Assembly (NCBI RefSeq): GCF_001428865.1
Contig: NZ_LMIV01000003.1
Span: forward strand, 127,742 to 191,741
Length of the DNA: 64,000 bases
Source: Sphingomonas sp. Root241
GTDB lineage: Bacteria; Pseudomonadota; Alphaproteobacteria; Sphingomonadales; Sphingomonadaceae
Reading direction: 5' to 3'
A program made the position numbers and the translations under genes. The notes beneath the pieces are model-generated. The model was not told where the DNA came from. It was given only the letters and a program-made list of their open reading frames with translations, and did no database searches. Positions 26,617 through 34,704 of the stretch are shown here, piece by piece; within the stretch, counting starts at the first letter, position 1; each line of letters starts with the position of its first letter.

Positions 26617-26761
26617 CGGGCTTGCCCCAGCGGCTCTTCTTCGGGCCGGCGGGCGGATCGTTCGGACCCGATTCGTGATCGAGGTCGGGGCGGCGCAGCA
26701 GCAGGAAGGCCGCGAGCAGCATCAGCCCATGCGAGAGCCCGAGCGATAGATTGTCGATCAT
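26609..26761 (-). CDS. 50-residue single-helix membrane protein heading the glycan operon
   Basis: ATG 26761 to TGA 26609 encodes MIDNLSLGLSHGLMLLAAFL and continues with a Leu/Arg stretch, then a Pro/Lys-rich tail ending in WGKPGA. One membrane helix spans about residues 5-22, with the charged tail probably cytoplasmic. The stop overlaps the GTG start of the ligase gene by eight bases, strong evidence that it is translated and coupled. I do not recognise a family; it may be an assembly partner of the ligase. Direct repeats GTCACACT lie about 100 bases upstream. Confidence 0.65.
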   Translation of the reverse strand: MIDNLSLGLSHGLMLLAAFLLLRRPDLDHESGPNDPPAGPKKSRWGKPGA

Positions 26762-26861
26762 GTCCGCCCGCGCGCTCCTTCTTGGGCGCGGGTGTAGTGC
26801 GGTTGGGTTGACGCGGCGTAAACTAGGGGGCGGGTTCGGCTATCGGTGGTTAGCCGCGAAA

Positions 26862-26880
26862 GTCACACTAGGGTCACACT
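26862..26880 (-). promoter_or_regulatory. Direct repeats ahead of the glycan operon
   Basis: GTCACACT occurs at 26862-26869 and 26873-26880, exactly one helical turn (11 bases) apart and on the promoter side of the 26761 start (101 bases upstream). Same-face direct repeats are typical activator sites, for example for response regulators. The regulator is unknown. Confidence 0.4.
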
Positions 26881-27020
26881 GCCTGCATGGTTCTGGCCGG
26901 CCGTATTTCCTGCGCAGGCGATCCAGGATGAGGTGGACCAAGCAGCATTATACTCCCGCTTTCGCGCGAGCAGGATGAGAGGGGCGTTACGATGTCAAAG
27001 AGCTAGAGGAGGCTGTCAGG

Positions 27021-27040
27021 CGAAATCCTACATTGCAAGC
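27021..27040 (-). promoter_or_regulatory. Conserved intergenic 20-mer containing AATGTAGGATTT
   Basis: CGAAATCCTACATTGCAAGC here is identical to 11578-11597; the minus strand reads GCTTGCAATGTAGGATTTCG. The 12-base core AATGTAGGATTT also occurs at 2282-2293. All three copies are intergenic and AT-rich compared with their surroundings. Its role (promoter element, operator or processing signal) is not established. Confidence 0.45.
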
Positions 27041-27373
27041 ATGTCTGCAAATGGGTGGGAAGCGGAACGGCGGCTTTCGGTCCTGCTCGACTGAAAGCTG
27101 CCTTCCCCATGGCAGCATTCGAGCATGATCATCAATCGGCGGATCCCCCCTTCTTCCTCTGTTGACCATACTTGCTCTGGCGGCCTGTCAGCGCGCGCCG
27201 GACCACCCATCACGAATGGGTAAAGCGGCGCCCACCTTGTCCATGTTGCACTCAATACTGCGTTGCGGAACTGCACATGGCGCTTTGCCCTTCACCACAT
27301 TGTCGAGCGTCCTCGACTCTTGGCCGCCGCCGTGGCGCCTCTGTCTTACTCAGCGAAAAGCCGCCGCGCTGCC

Positions 27374-30298
27374 TCAGAACCGGAACTGTGCGCCGAGATA
27401 GAATTGTGCGCCGGTGTGACTGTAGACGAACGTGCTGTCGCGATCGGAGTCGATATACTGACGATAGGGCCGGTCGAACAGGTTCAGTCCCTCGAAGCTC
27501 AGCTTGATCTTGTCGGTGAGCTGATACGACACCGACAGATCGAAGATGAGCGACTTGTCGACGCCCTCGAGGTCCTGGAGCGGATTGTTCGCCGGCAACG
27601 CGATGATGTACGGTCCGCGATACGAGCCCGAGATGCGCGCGCTCAGCTTGCTGTCCTCATAATAGAGCGTGCCGTTGAAGGCATCGCGCGAGAGGCCGAG
27701 GAGATCGCGATCGGTCGTGTTGCTCGAACTCGCTGCAAGGAAATAGGTGATCGTCGATTTCACGTGCGTGTAGTTCGCCAGCACGCCCAGATTGCGGAGG
27801 AAGCCCGGCAGGAAGGTGAAGGCGTGCTGGTAGTTGATCTCATAGCCTTCGAGCGGCCCGCCCGGCGTGTTGCGCGCCTGGTTCACCGTGAACACCGAGA
27901 CGTTGGGATCGAGGCCGCTATTGGCCAGCAGGCTCAGCGGCAGTCCGGTCTGGGCGAAGGTCATCTGCAGCGCCTGGTTCTGGATATAGGACTGGATGTC
28001 CTTGCGGAAATACGCCGCCGAGAGCAGCGAATTGGGTGCGAAATACCATTCGATCGCGGCGTCATAGGTGGTGGCGCGGATCGGCTCGAGCAGCGGGTTG
28101 CCGCTGTTGACGCTGGGTGTGCCGCTGATCACGACATTGGCGCCGGGGCTCAGGAAGCCGAGTTCGGGCCGCGTGATCACCTTCGCCACGGCACCGCGGA
28201 TCAACAGCTTCGAAGTCAGGTCGGCGACCACGTTGAGCGACGGCAGCCAGTCCTCATAGCTGTTCTGCACCGTCACGAACTGCCCCAGCGATGTCGAATA
28301 GCCGGTCGAATCGAGCGAGGTGCGGGCATAGCGCATGCCGACATTGCCACGGATCGGCGCGCCCGCGGCGGACAAGTCGAAATCCACCTGGCCAAAGGCC
28401 GAGACGACGTCCTCGCGCACCCTGCGCGTGCCACCGAGATTCTGGATGAGGGCGAAATCGCCGGTGTAATTGTCCAGCCCGTAGCGCTTGGCGAAATCCT
28501 GATAGTTGATCGCGACCCATGAGCTCGGGAACACGCCTTCGCGCATGCCCTCGCCGAAGCCCTCGACCAGATGCGTCATGCCGGCGAGGTCGGACGGACT
28601 CACGGTCGGCACGAGGAAGTTGTTGGCGCGCTGATACGGCAGGATGCTGAAGTCGAACCGATCGAAATGCACGCCGCCCTTCAGCGTGAACCCCTCGGCC
28701 GCCCTCCACTTGAAGCTGCCCTCGACCATCTTGTTGACATTGTCGATGAACGACGGCGCGGCGCGGATCTCGGCGCTGCCGGGCGCCAGCGTGAACTGGT
28801 TCGGATCGGTGACGTCGAAGCCGAAGCCGATCGTCGGCTGGTTGCGGTCCTCGCGAAAATCGATGGTCTGACGCGTGTTGTTGCGGCCGAACAGGAAGGT
28901 GGTCTGCTCGGTCTGGTCGTAATTGGTGCTCGCCTTGCCCGCGAGCAGGTTCAGCCGCAGCCGGTCGGTTACGTCGAACTTGCCGTAGAGCGAGTATTGC
29001 GTGAAGCGGCTGCGGAAGCGATCATATTGGGTGTCCGAACGCACGTCGACGCCGTCGAACACGCCATAATCGATGTCGTAGACGGTCTGACCGAGATTCA
29101 CGCCCTGGGTGTGGCTGACGCCCGCCTCGCGCAGGATAGCCTCGCGGATCGCGGTCTGCGGCTTGCCGAAGTTCGGCGAAGCAATCGCGCGCGCAAAGGA
29201 GAAGCCCTCGAGCCAGTTCTCCTCGCGAAACACCTTGTAATCCGAATAGAGCAGGTCCCCGCCGATCTCGATGCCGGGCGCGGGCTCCCATTGCACTGAT
29301 CCGGTAATTCCGAGGCGCTTCTGGTCGTGATGGAAGCGCCCGTAGCGCGGCAGCCGTGGCAGAAAGACGGTGGACCGATTGACCAGCCCATAATTGGTGT
29401 CGTTTGCCGCGGGGCGCGGCACGCCCGTCGCGCAATCGCTGGCGGTCGTCCCCTGGCCGGGGTTGAGCGCGGGTGAAACCGGTGTCATGCCGACGGGAGA
29501 ACAGAAGCCGCCGTCCACGGTGGCGGGGTTCCAGCCGCCCGAGCCGAACTGGTCCTCGTAATAGTTGCGGCGGCTATAGGCCGCGGAGGCGAGCACGCCG
29601 ATCCGACCGATCCCGGTCTCCCAGGTGTTCGCGATCAGACCGCTGAACTTCGGATCGATATTCTTCGCGAGCGTATTGTACCCGGCCTGCGCACCGAGCG
29701 CCAAGGTGAAGCCCTTGTAATCGAACGGCCGGGCGACGTTCAGATCCACCGTCGCGCCCAGCGAACCTTCGATCGTCTCGGCGTCTGCGGTCTTGCGGAC
29801 GACAAGATTGTTGAACAGCTCGGAAGCGAAGACATTGAAGTCGAACCCGCGCCCGGTGTTGGTGCCGCGATCGGACGTGGTCGCGCCGGAAATGGCCTGC
29901 GCCTCCATTCCGTTGATGCGTACGCGCGTGAAGCTGCCCGAGAGGCCGCGAACCGTGATCGCCCTGCCTTCCCCTCCGACGCGATTGATGGAGACGCCGG
30001 GTATGCGCTGGAGCGATTCAGCCAGATTATTGTCCGGGAAGTCGGCAATGTCCTCCGCCTTGATCACGTCGATCGCCGAGGTCTCTGCGCGCTTGGCGTT
30101 GAGCGCGCTGCCGAGGCTCGCGCGGAAGCCCGTAACTACGATCTCATTTTCCTGCGTCTCGGGTTCTGCCGCCGGAGCCGCGGCGGCGGGCGCATCGGAT
30201 TGCGCGCTTTGTGCGGCCGCCGAGTTGGTCGCGAGCAACAATGCCAACGGAGAAGCTCCGCAAATCAGCGCGGCATATGCGATCCTGGCTTTAGACAT
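27374..30298 (-). CDS. TonB-dependent outer-membrane receptor
   Basis: A protein of 974 residues. A signal peptide (IAYAALICGASPLALLLATNSAAAQ) is followed by an Ala/Pro-rich linker, the TonB-box-like ENEIVVTGFRASLGSALNAKR, the plug domain (VIKAEDIADFPDNNLAESLQRIPGVSI, ITVRGLSGSFTRVRINGM) and a 22-strand barrel ending in YSHTGAQFYLGAQFRF with the aromatic C-terminus needed for insertion. It resembles the TIGR01782 (Xanthomonas/Caulobacter) carbohydrate-receptor group. The ligand is unknown. ATG 30298 is preferred over 30304 since GGGGAGAG is better spaced. No regulator or enzyme gene is adjacent. Confidence 0.94.
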   Translation of the reverse strand: MSKARIAYAALICGASPLALLLATNSAAAQSAQSDAPAAAAPAAEPETQENEIVVTGFRASLGSALNAKRAETSAIDVIKAEDIADFPDNNLAESLQRIPGVSINRVGGEGRAITVRGLSGSFTRVRINGMEAQAISGATTSDRGTNTGRGFDFNVFASELFNNLVVRKTADAETIEGSLGATVDLNVARPFDYKGFTLALGAQAGYNTLAKNIDPKFSGLIANTWETGIGRIGVLASAAYSRRNYYEDQFGSGGWNPATVDGGFCSPVGMTPVSPALNPGQGTTASDCATGVPRPAANDTNYGLVNRSTVFLPRLPRYGRFHHDQKRLGITGSVQWEPAPGIEIGGDLLYSDYKVFREENWLEGFSFARAIASPNFGKPQTAIREAILREAGVSHTQGVNLGQTVYDIDYGVFDGVDVRSDTQYDRFRSRFTQYSLYGKFDVTDRLRLNLLAGKASTNYDQTEQTTFLFGRNNTRQTIDFREDRNQPTIGFGFDVTDPNQFTLAPGSAEIRAAPSFIDNVNKMVEGSFKWRAAEGFTLKGGVHFDRFDFSILPYQRANNFLVPTVSPSDLAGMTHLVEGFGEGMREGVFPSSWVAINYQDFAKRYGLDNYTGDFALIQNLGGTRRVREDVVSAFGQVDFDLSAAGAPIRGNVGMRYARTSLDSTGYSTSLGQFVTVQNSYEDWLPSLNVVADLTSKLLIRGAVAKVITRPELGFLSPGANVVISGTPSVNSGNPLLEPIRATTYDAAIEWYFAPNSLLSAAYFRKDIQSYIQNQALQMTFAQTGLPLSLLANSGLDPNVSVFTVNQARNTPGGPLEGYEINYQHAFTFLPGFLRNLGVLANYTHVKSTITYFLAASSSNTTDRDLLGLSRDAFNGTLYYEDSKLSARISGSYRGPYIIALPANNPLQDLEGVDKSLIFDLSVSYQLTDKIKLSFEGLNLFDRPYRQYIDSDRDSTFVYSHTGAQFYLGAQFRF

Positions 30299-30774
30299 CC
30301 TCATCTCTCCCCTTTTGTGCCGCGTAAGCCGTGGCGCGGCTCCGCGTTTCATTTTTCGTAACTACGTCCCACAATATGGCGAACAGGAAATGTCTGATCA
30401 ATCCGGTTTCGGCGAGGAGGGCGAGAATTGCGGTCTGCTACCAATTTGCCACGCGCTGAAGGGCAGGGCCGTGTCTGAAGAAGAAAATGCCACCCCGCCG
30501 CGACGGCGGCCCTACTATCCGCGCTTCTTCATGCAGAAGACGCTATTCTGACGCGTGCGAGCGCTCGCGATTTCCAGGAACAGCCTGGCAGGCAGGCTCC
30601 CTCCCGAAGTCACGACTTCCTTTGCTGGCGGTGACCGCTTCTGGGCAGATTCTCCATGGCTCGAAATGTCTGCTTGTGGGGCGGAAGCCGCCAGTCCGCT
30701 TTTGGTCTCGGTCTTCGCTCGGACATGAGTCCCGGTTGACGCACCGTTAAGTGCTCTCGTGGCAGAGCGGGCGC
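30299..30774. other. Divergent intergenic region, receptor versus glycosyltransferase
   Basis: 476 bases between divergent genes. A plus-strand frame from ATG 30390 to TGA 30551 would encode 53 residues (MSDQSGFGEEGENCGLLPIC at its start, PYYPRFFMQKTLF at its end) but its ribosome site is poorly spaced. The remainder, 30552-30774, shows no gene, repeat or clear operator. Promoters for both flanking genes must lie here. Confidence 0.6.
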
Positions 30775-32010
30775 ATGCGGATTCTCCATATCCTCGATCA
30801 CGGGCTGCCGCTCCAGAGCGGCTATACCTTCCGTACCCGGGCGATCCTGAAGGCGCAGATCGCGCGCGGGTGGGAGGTGGCGGCGGTCACCGGGCCGCGG
30901 CACGGCGCGTTCGATGCCGATGAGGAGACGGTCGACGGGATCCGGTTCCACCGTACCCCGCCGGTCGCCGCGGGGCCGCCGGTGATCGGCGAGCTGCGCG
31001 AAGTCGCGGCGTTCGCGCGGCGGATCGAAGCTGTGGCGTGTGCGTGGCGGCCGGACGTGCTCCATGCCCATTCGCCGGTGCTCGACGCGATGGCGGCGCA
31101 GCGAGTCGCCGATCGGCTCGGCCTGCCTTTGGTCTATGAGATTCGCGCGTTCTGGGAGGATGCCGCGGTCGGCAACGGCACCGGGCGCGAGGGCAGCCTG
31201 AAATATCGCGCCACCCGCGCGCTCGAGACACGCGCGGTCCGCAAAGCCGATGCGGTGGCGGTGATCTGCGAGGGATTGAAGGACGACCTCGTCGCGCGCG
31301 GAGTCGATCCGGGCAAGATCCTCGTCTCGCCCAATGGCGTGGACCTGAACCTGTTCGGCGAGCCGCTGCCTTATGATCCCGCGCTGGCGGAGCAGCTCGG
31401 CGTGGCGGGGGCCGAGACGATCGGGTTCATCGGCAGCTTCTACGATTATGAAGGGCTCGACGTGTTGATCGAGGCGATGCCCGCCTTGGTCGCGGCGCGG
31501 CCAGCGATGCATCTGATCCTGGTGGGCGGGGGCCCGATGGAAGCCGCGCTGCGCGCGCAGGCGGCGGCCTCGCCTGTGGCGGAGCGAATCCGGTTCATCG
31601 GCCGCGTGCCGCACCAGGAGGTCGAGCTTTATTACAGCGTGATCGACGCGCTGGTTTATCCGCGCAAGGCCATGCGGCTGACCGAGCTGGTGACGCCGCT
31701 CAAGCCGCTCGAGGCGATGGCGCAGCGTCGGCTGGTGGCGGCATCGGACGTGGGCGGGCACCGCGAGCTGATCCGCGACGGCGACACCGGAACGCTGTTC
31801 AAACCCGACGATCCGGCGGCGATCGCGACCGCCTTGTCACGCCTTTTCGCCGATCGCGACCAATGGGAGGCGCGGCGGGCACGGGCGCGCGCGTTCGTCG
31901 AGGAGGAGCGTAACTGGGCTGTCAATGTCGCCCGGTATCAATCTGTTTACCAAAATCTTGCAGAGTCGAATCCCATGAAGGACTCGCGCGCATCTACGGT
32001 GAACGCATGA
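30775..32010 (+). CDS. GT4 glycosyltransferase, exosortase A-associated type
   Basis: A protein of 411 residues of the GT-B fold. MRILHILDHGLPLQSGYTFRTRAILKAQ is characteristic of the TIGR04063 exosortase A-system glycosyltransferases. RPDVLHAHSPVLDAMAAQRVADRLGLPLVYEIRAFWEDAA follows, then the C-terminal Rossmann half with GFIGSFYDYEGLDVLIEAMPAL and the nucleotide-sugar site TPLKPLEAMAQRRLVAASDVGGHRE. It should act at the inner-membrane face in exopolysaccharide or O-glycan assembly together with the ligase at 25267. ATG 30775 is chosen over 30751. Its stop overlaps the next gene (ATGA). Confidence 0.9.
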   Translation: MRILHILDHGLPLQSGYTFRTRAILKAQIARGWEVAAVTGPRHGAFDADEETVDGIRFHRTPPVAAGPPVIGELREVAAFARRIEAVACAWRPDVLHAHSPVLDAMAAQRVADRLGLPLVYEIRAFWEDAAVGNGTGREGSLKYRATRALETRAVRKADAVAVICEGLKDDLVARGVDPGKILVSPNGVDLNLFGEPLPYDPALAEQLGVAGAETIGFIGSFYDYEGLDVLIEAMPALVAARPAMHLILVGGGPMEAALRAQAAASPVAERIRFIGRVPHQEVELYYSVIDALVYPRKAMRLTELVTPLKPLEAMAQRRLVAASDVGGHRELIRDGDTGTLFKPDDPAAIATALSRLFADRDQWEARRARARAFVEEERNWAVNVARYQSVYQNLAESNPMKDSRASTVNA

Positions 32011-32885
32011 ACCTGCCGATCGCCCCCATGATCGCCGGCGTGCTCGGCGGCGCCGTGGCGCTCGGCGCGCTCATCGTGCCGATGCCGGCGCTCGAAGGCC
32101 TGGTGATGGGCAGCGGGTTGCCCGCCGTCATCGCCGCCGCCGAACCGCCGCTCGGCTTCACCGCGCGCTTCATCATGGCGTTCGGCGCGGGGGCGTCGAC
32201 CGCATTATTCAGCTGGTTCGCCTTGTTCGTGCTGCTCGGTTCGCGCACCGTGACGATCGGCGATGGCGAAGAGATCGACCCCGATGCGGTGCTGACGCCG
32301 GTGCTTCGCCGCGCCGACGCGCATCCGGATGCGCCGCCACGTCCGCCGCTGCTCGCTACCCGTGATCTCGGACGGCCGTTCGACGCGTTCCGCACGCCGG
32401 CCGATATCGTGAAGATCCATGTCGAGGAAATGGACATGGTCGAGGAAATAGCGGCGCCGGTCACCGAGCCGGCCGTCGCGCCGGTCGAACAACCGCTGCC
32501 GGTCGACCTCGATCAGCCGCTCGCCGCGTTCGATCCCGATGCGATGCCCGAAGTGCCGCTCGCCGCGCCGGTCGCGCTGCCGCCGCTCAGCCGCAGCTCG
32601 AAGCCGCCGGTGTTCGACGAGACGGAGCGCTTCGAAGTGTTCGAATTGCCAACTCCGGTCCGTCCGGAGCCCCGGCCGATATCCCTGGTATCGCGCGAGG
32701 ACGCGATCACTCGCCCGGAGACCGAAGCTTCGGTGCACGCGCTGCTCGAACGGCTCGAGCGCGGGGTGCTCCGCAGGAGCTTGACCCCTGCGCCGGCGCC
32801 TTCGCCCCGCGTCGAGCGCCGCGCGCGGGAACGCGGGCTCGAAGACGCGCTTGTCACGCTACGCAACATGGCCCGCCGGGCTTAA
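32007..32885 (+). CDS. Membrane-anchored Pro/Glu-rich protein of unknown function
   Basis: A protein of 292 residues. Two N-terminal membrane helices (APMIAGVLGGAVALGALIVPM and FIMAFGAGASTALFSWFALFVLLG) anchor a long, mostly disordered cytoplasmic part rich in Pro, Ala and Glu. It includes TRDLGRPFDAFRTPADIVKIHVEEMD. A C-terminal helical segment (SVHALLERLERGVLRR, then ARERGLEDALVTLRNMARRA) could be a coiled coil or oligomerisation helix. It is coupled to the glycosyltransferase gene by a four-base overlap, suggesting a role in the same envelope-glycan process. I do not recognise a family. Confidence 0.75.
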   Translation: MNLPIAPMIAGVLGGAVALGALIVPMPALEGLVMGSGLPAVIAAAEPPLGFTARFIMAFGAGASTALFSWFALFVLLGSRTVTIGDGEEIDPDAVLTPVLRRADAHPDAPPRPPLLATRDLGRPFDAFRTPADIVKIHVEEMDMVEEIAAPVTEPAVAPVEQPLPVDLDQPLAAFDPDAMPEVPLAAPVALPPLSRSSKPPVFDETERFEVFELPTPVRPEPRPISLVSREDAITRPETEASVHALLERLERGVLRRSLTPAPAPSPRVERRARERGLEDALVTLRNMARRA

Positions 32886-33196
32886 CGTTCCTCCACGGTC
32901 AGGGCCTCGAGCGCGACCGTCACTCGATCGCCTTCGCGAGACATGCGCGTGATCACCAGGTCCGCCAGCAGATAATTGCGGAACGCGAATTCGACTTCGC
33001 TCAGACCCGCCAGCCAGCAATCGAGCCTGGGGCTCGCCGCGGCGGTGAGCGTCAGGCTGTGCCGCGCGCCGGTGAAGGTCGCGCTCGCCCAGCGCGTCCA
33101 GTCGCTCGCGACGACGGCCACCGGACAGCCCGCCGCCTCGGCAGCGGCGAGCAGCGCGCGCTCGAGCAAGGTGGCTGCGTCGGGGCCGCGGCTCAT
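32882..33196 (-). CDS. Conserved-looking hypothetical protein, 104 residues
   Basis: A protein of 104 residues, soluble, with mixed alpha/beta composition: an N-terminal helix (AATLLERALLAAAEAAG), then strands VAVVASDWTRWASATFTGARHSLTLTA and a C-terminal part with DLVITRMSREGDRVTVALEAL. No family recognised. Its start overlaps the stop of the 60-residue gene upstream (ATGA), and its end overlaps the end of the opposing gene at 32885. Expression with the 60-residue partner is likely. Confidence 0.65.
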   Translation of the reverse strand: MSRGPDAATLLERALLAAAEAAGCPVAVVASDWTRWASATFTGARHSLTLTAAASPRLDCWLAGLSEVEFAFRNYLLADLVITRMSREGDRVTVALEALTVEER

Positions 33197-33375
33197 CGTC
33201 CGGCTCCCTGCGCGGCGAGGAACGCTTCCAGCCGCGCTTCGGTGAGCGGACGCAGCTCGCGGCCGTTGCGCAGATCGCGCACCAGCCGTGGGTCGCCGAT
33301 CGCCAGCCGGCCGAACTTGGTGGCGGGCATGTTGGTCCGCCGAAGGAATTTCTCGATTTTGCGATGCACCGACAT
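33193..33375 (-). CDS. 60-residue HTH-like protein
   Basis: A protein of 60 residues: KIEKFLRRTNMPATKFGRLAIGDPRLVRDLRNGRELRPLTEARLEAFL. The pattern resembles a minimal phage-repressor-like helix-turn-helix, and similar short proteins are widespread in alphaproteobacteria. It may bind DNA or be a remnant domain. ATG 33375 faces the divergent S24 regulator gene; GTAGGA-type inverted repeats lie 55-80 bases upstream of it. It is co-transcribed with the 104-residue gene. Confidence 0.7.
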   Translation of the reverse strand: MSVHRKIEKFLRRTNMPATKFGRLAIGDPRLVRDLRNGRELRPLTEARLEAFLAAQGAGR

Positions 33376-33429
33376 CGGGCCCTTCTCCTACGCGAGTCGC
33401 TGAACTATGATCCTGTTTTGTTCCTCAAA

Positions 33430-33454
33430 TCCTACTTGTCTAGGAAAATTCCTA
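33430..33454. promoter_or_regulatory. Overlapping TCCTA/TAGGA inverted repeats at the S24 regulator start
   Basis: TCCTA (33430-33434) and TAGGA (33441-33445) form one inverted repeat; TAGGAA (33441-33446), AA, TTCCTA (33449-33454) forms a second, perfect one sharing the middle half-site. The array ends five bases before ATG 33460 and 17 before ATG 33472, so a bound protein would block expression. Autoregulation by the S24 protein is an attractive inference. Confidence 0.5.
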
Positions 33455-33471
33455 CGGCTATGAGAACGAGC

Positions 33472-34095
33472 ATGGAACCGGGTGCGCAACGCGCGGCGCT
33501 GGAGGCGCTGATGGCGGAGCAGGGCGTCAGCTTTGCCGAATTGTCGCGCGTGATCGGGCGCAACGCCGCCTATCTGCAGCAATATGTCCGCCGCGGATCC
33601 CCGCGTGAGCTGGCCGAGCGCGACCGGGCATTGCTCGCGCGCTTCCTCGGGGTGCCGGAGGCGCGGCTGGGCGGGCGCGAGGCCGAGGGGCTGACCGAGA
33701 TCGCGCGGCTCGATGTGGGTGCTTCGGCGGGTCCGGGCCGGCTGGCCGAGGACGAGGCGGCGCGGCGTCCGGGCGCGTTGTCACAGGCCTTGCTGCGGCA
33801 ATTGGGCGTGCGCGCCGCGGCGGCGTCGATGATCCGAGTCGAGGGCGATTCGATGGAGCCGACCTTGTCCGACGGCGACGAGATCCTTGTCGACCGGGAC
33901 CGCCGGGAGGTGCGGGGGAAAGGCGGGATCTTCGTGATCCGCCTCGATGGGGTGCTGATGGTCAAGCGGCTGCGCGCGGCGGTGGGCGGCATCGAAGTGA
34001 TCAGCGACAACCCGGCCTGGCCGGTGCGGATTTGCGCGGGGAGCGAAGTGGAGATCGTCGGGCGAGTGGCCTGGCTGGGGAGGGCGCTGGTCTAG
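33472..34095 (+). CDS. LexA-like S24-family transcriptional regulator/peptidase
   Basis: A protein of 207 residues. The N-terminal part (residues 5-60, with GVSFAELSRVIGRNAAYLQQYVRRGSPREL) is a short helix-turn-helix of the XRE type. The C-terminal peptidase S24 domain carries the Ser/Lys dyad: S127 in VEGDSMEPTL and K165 in GVLMVKRLR. Family proteins self-cleave or act as repressors under stress. The linker has GASAGPG but no clear Ala-Gly cleavage site. ATG 33472 or 33460 is possible; the former leaves room for the palindromes. Divergent from the 60-residue HTH-like gene. Confidence 0.88.
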   Translation: MEPGAQRAALEALMAEQGVSFAELSRVIGRNAAYLQQYVRRGSPRELAERDRALLARFLGVPEARLGGREAEGLTEIARLDVGASAGPGRLAEDEAARRPGALSQALLRQLGVRAAAASMIRVEGDSMEPTLSDGDEILVDRDRREVRGKGGIFVIRLDGVLMVKRLRAAVGGIEVISDNPAWPVRICAGSEVEIVGRVAWLGRALV

Positions 34096-34143
34096 GTCGA
34101 GTATACAACCTATTGATTTAACTGACGGACTGACCTCTCTCTT

Positions 34144-34250
34144 CGTCATCCCCGCGAAGGCGGGGACCCATCTTCGATGGTTTCCACGAACGCGCCGGTG
34201 CATTTTGCCGCTCGCTCGGGAGATGGGTCCGCGCTTTCGCGGGGGTGACG
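34144..34250. repeat. REP-like inverted element, copy 3
   Basis: A 107-base element, ends CGTCATCCCCGCGAAGGCGG and the inverted CGCTTTCGCGGGGGTGACG, inner ACCCATCTTC / GGAGATGGGT. Its centre shares CCGGTGCATTTTGCCGCTCG with copy 4. It sits downstream of the S24 regulator. Confidence 0.88.
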
Positions 34251-34335
34251 GATCTTGAATATGAGTCCCCAACCGGGGGGGCCGTGCCGAGGAGTGGTTG
34301 GCGCGGGGGATCGCCGCGCGCTAAAGCCGCCCGGC

Positions 34336-34704
34336 ATGAAGATATTCTTCGACGGGGGATGCCGGCCCAATCCGGGCGCGATCGAAGTCGCGGTCGTCGC
34401 GGGCGGGCGGGCGACTATCCTGCGCGACCTTGGCGAGGGCACCAGCGCGGATGCCGAATGGCTGGCATTGATCCACGCACTGGCGATCGCGCAATCGCTC
34501 GCCGCGCCGGGTTTCGTCCTGCTGGGCGACGCCGCGGATGTGGTCGCCAAGGCGAATGGCGCAGTGAAGTGCCGCGGCGCCGCGCTTGCCCATCTCGAGC
34601 GGTTCCGCGCGCTGGCATCGGCCGGGCCGCCGCCGCGCATGCGCTACGTCAAACGCTCGCAGAACCTCGCCGGGATCGCGCTCGCAAGGCTGCACGGGCG
34701 ATGA
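34336..34704 (+). CDS. RNase H-like protein with incomplete catalytic set
   Basis: A protein of 122 residues with an RNase HI-like fold: [14 protein letters not shown] (D6), [13 protein letters not shown] (E41) and LLGDAADVV (D65). The usual fourth acidic residue, in N-x-x-A-D near the C-terminus, is missing: the segment reads [10 protein letters not shown] (N110, G113). Activity may be lost or altered. ATG 34336 is chosen because the frame upstream crosses the repeat element. Its stop overlaps the next gene's start (GATGA), coupling it to an rRNA pseudouridine synthase. Confidence 0.82.
   Translation: MKIFFDGGCRPNPGAIEVAVVAGGRATILRDLGEGTSADAEWLALIHALAIAQSLAAPGFVLLGDAADVVAKANGAVKCRGAALAHLERFRALASAGPPPRMRYVKRSQNLAGIALARLHGR

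Larger units (their letters stand above)
26762..27373. other. Long gene-free region between the glycan operon and the TonB receptor
   Basis: 612 bases. It contains the promoter side of the glycan operon (direct repeats at 26862-26880), a copy of CGAAATCCTACATTGCAAGC at 27021-27040, and below that a GC-rich stretch leading to the stop of the receptor gene. Frames up to 80 codons exist but show no ribosome site, no family and erratic composition. I find no tRNA or insertion sequence. It could hold a small RNA. Confidence 0.65.

Noticed and set aside
26762..27373. Possible tRNA or insertion-sequence remnant in the long gap
   Set aside because: No cloverleaf with a GGTTCGA-type T-loop and no transposase fragment or terminal inverted repeats could be found by eye.
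30390..30551. Lasso-peptide precursor interpretation of the 53-residue frame
   Set aside because: No leader Thr at the penultimate position, no core beginning with Gly and an Asp/Glu at 7-9, and no cyclase or protease genes nearby.
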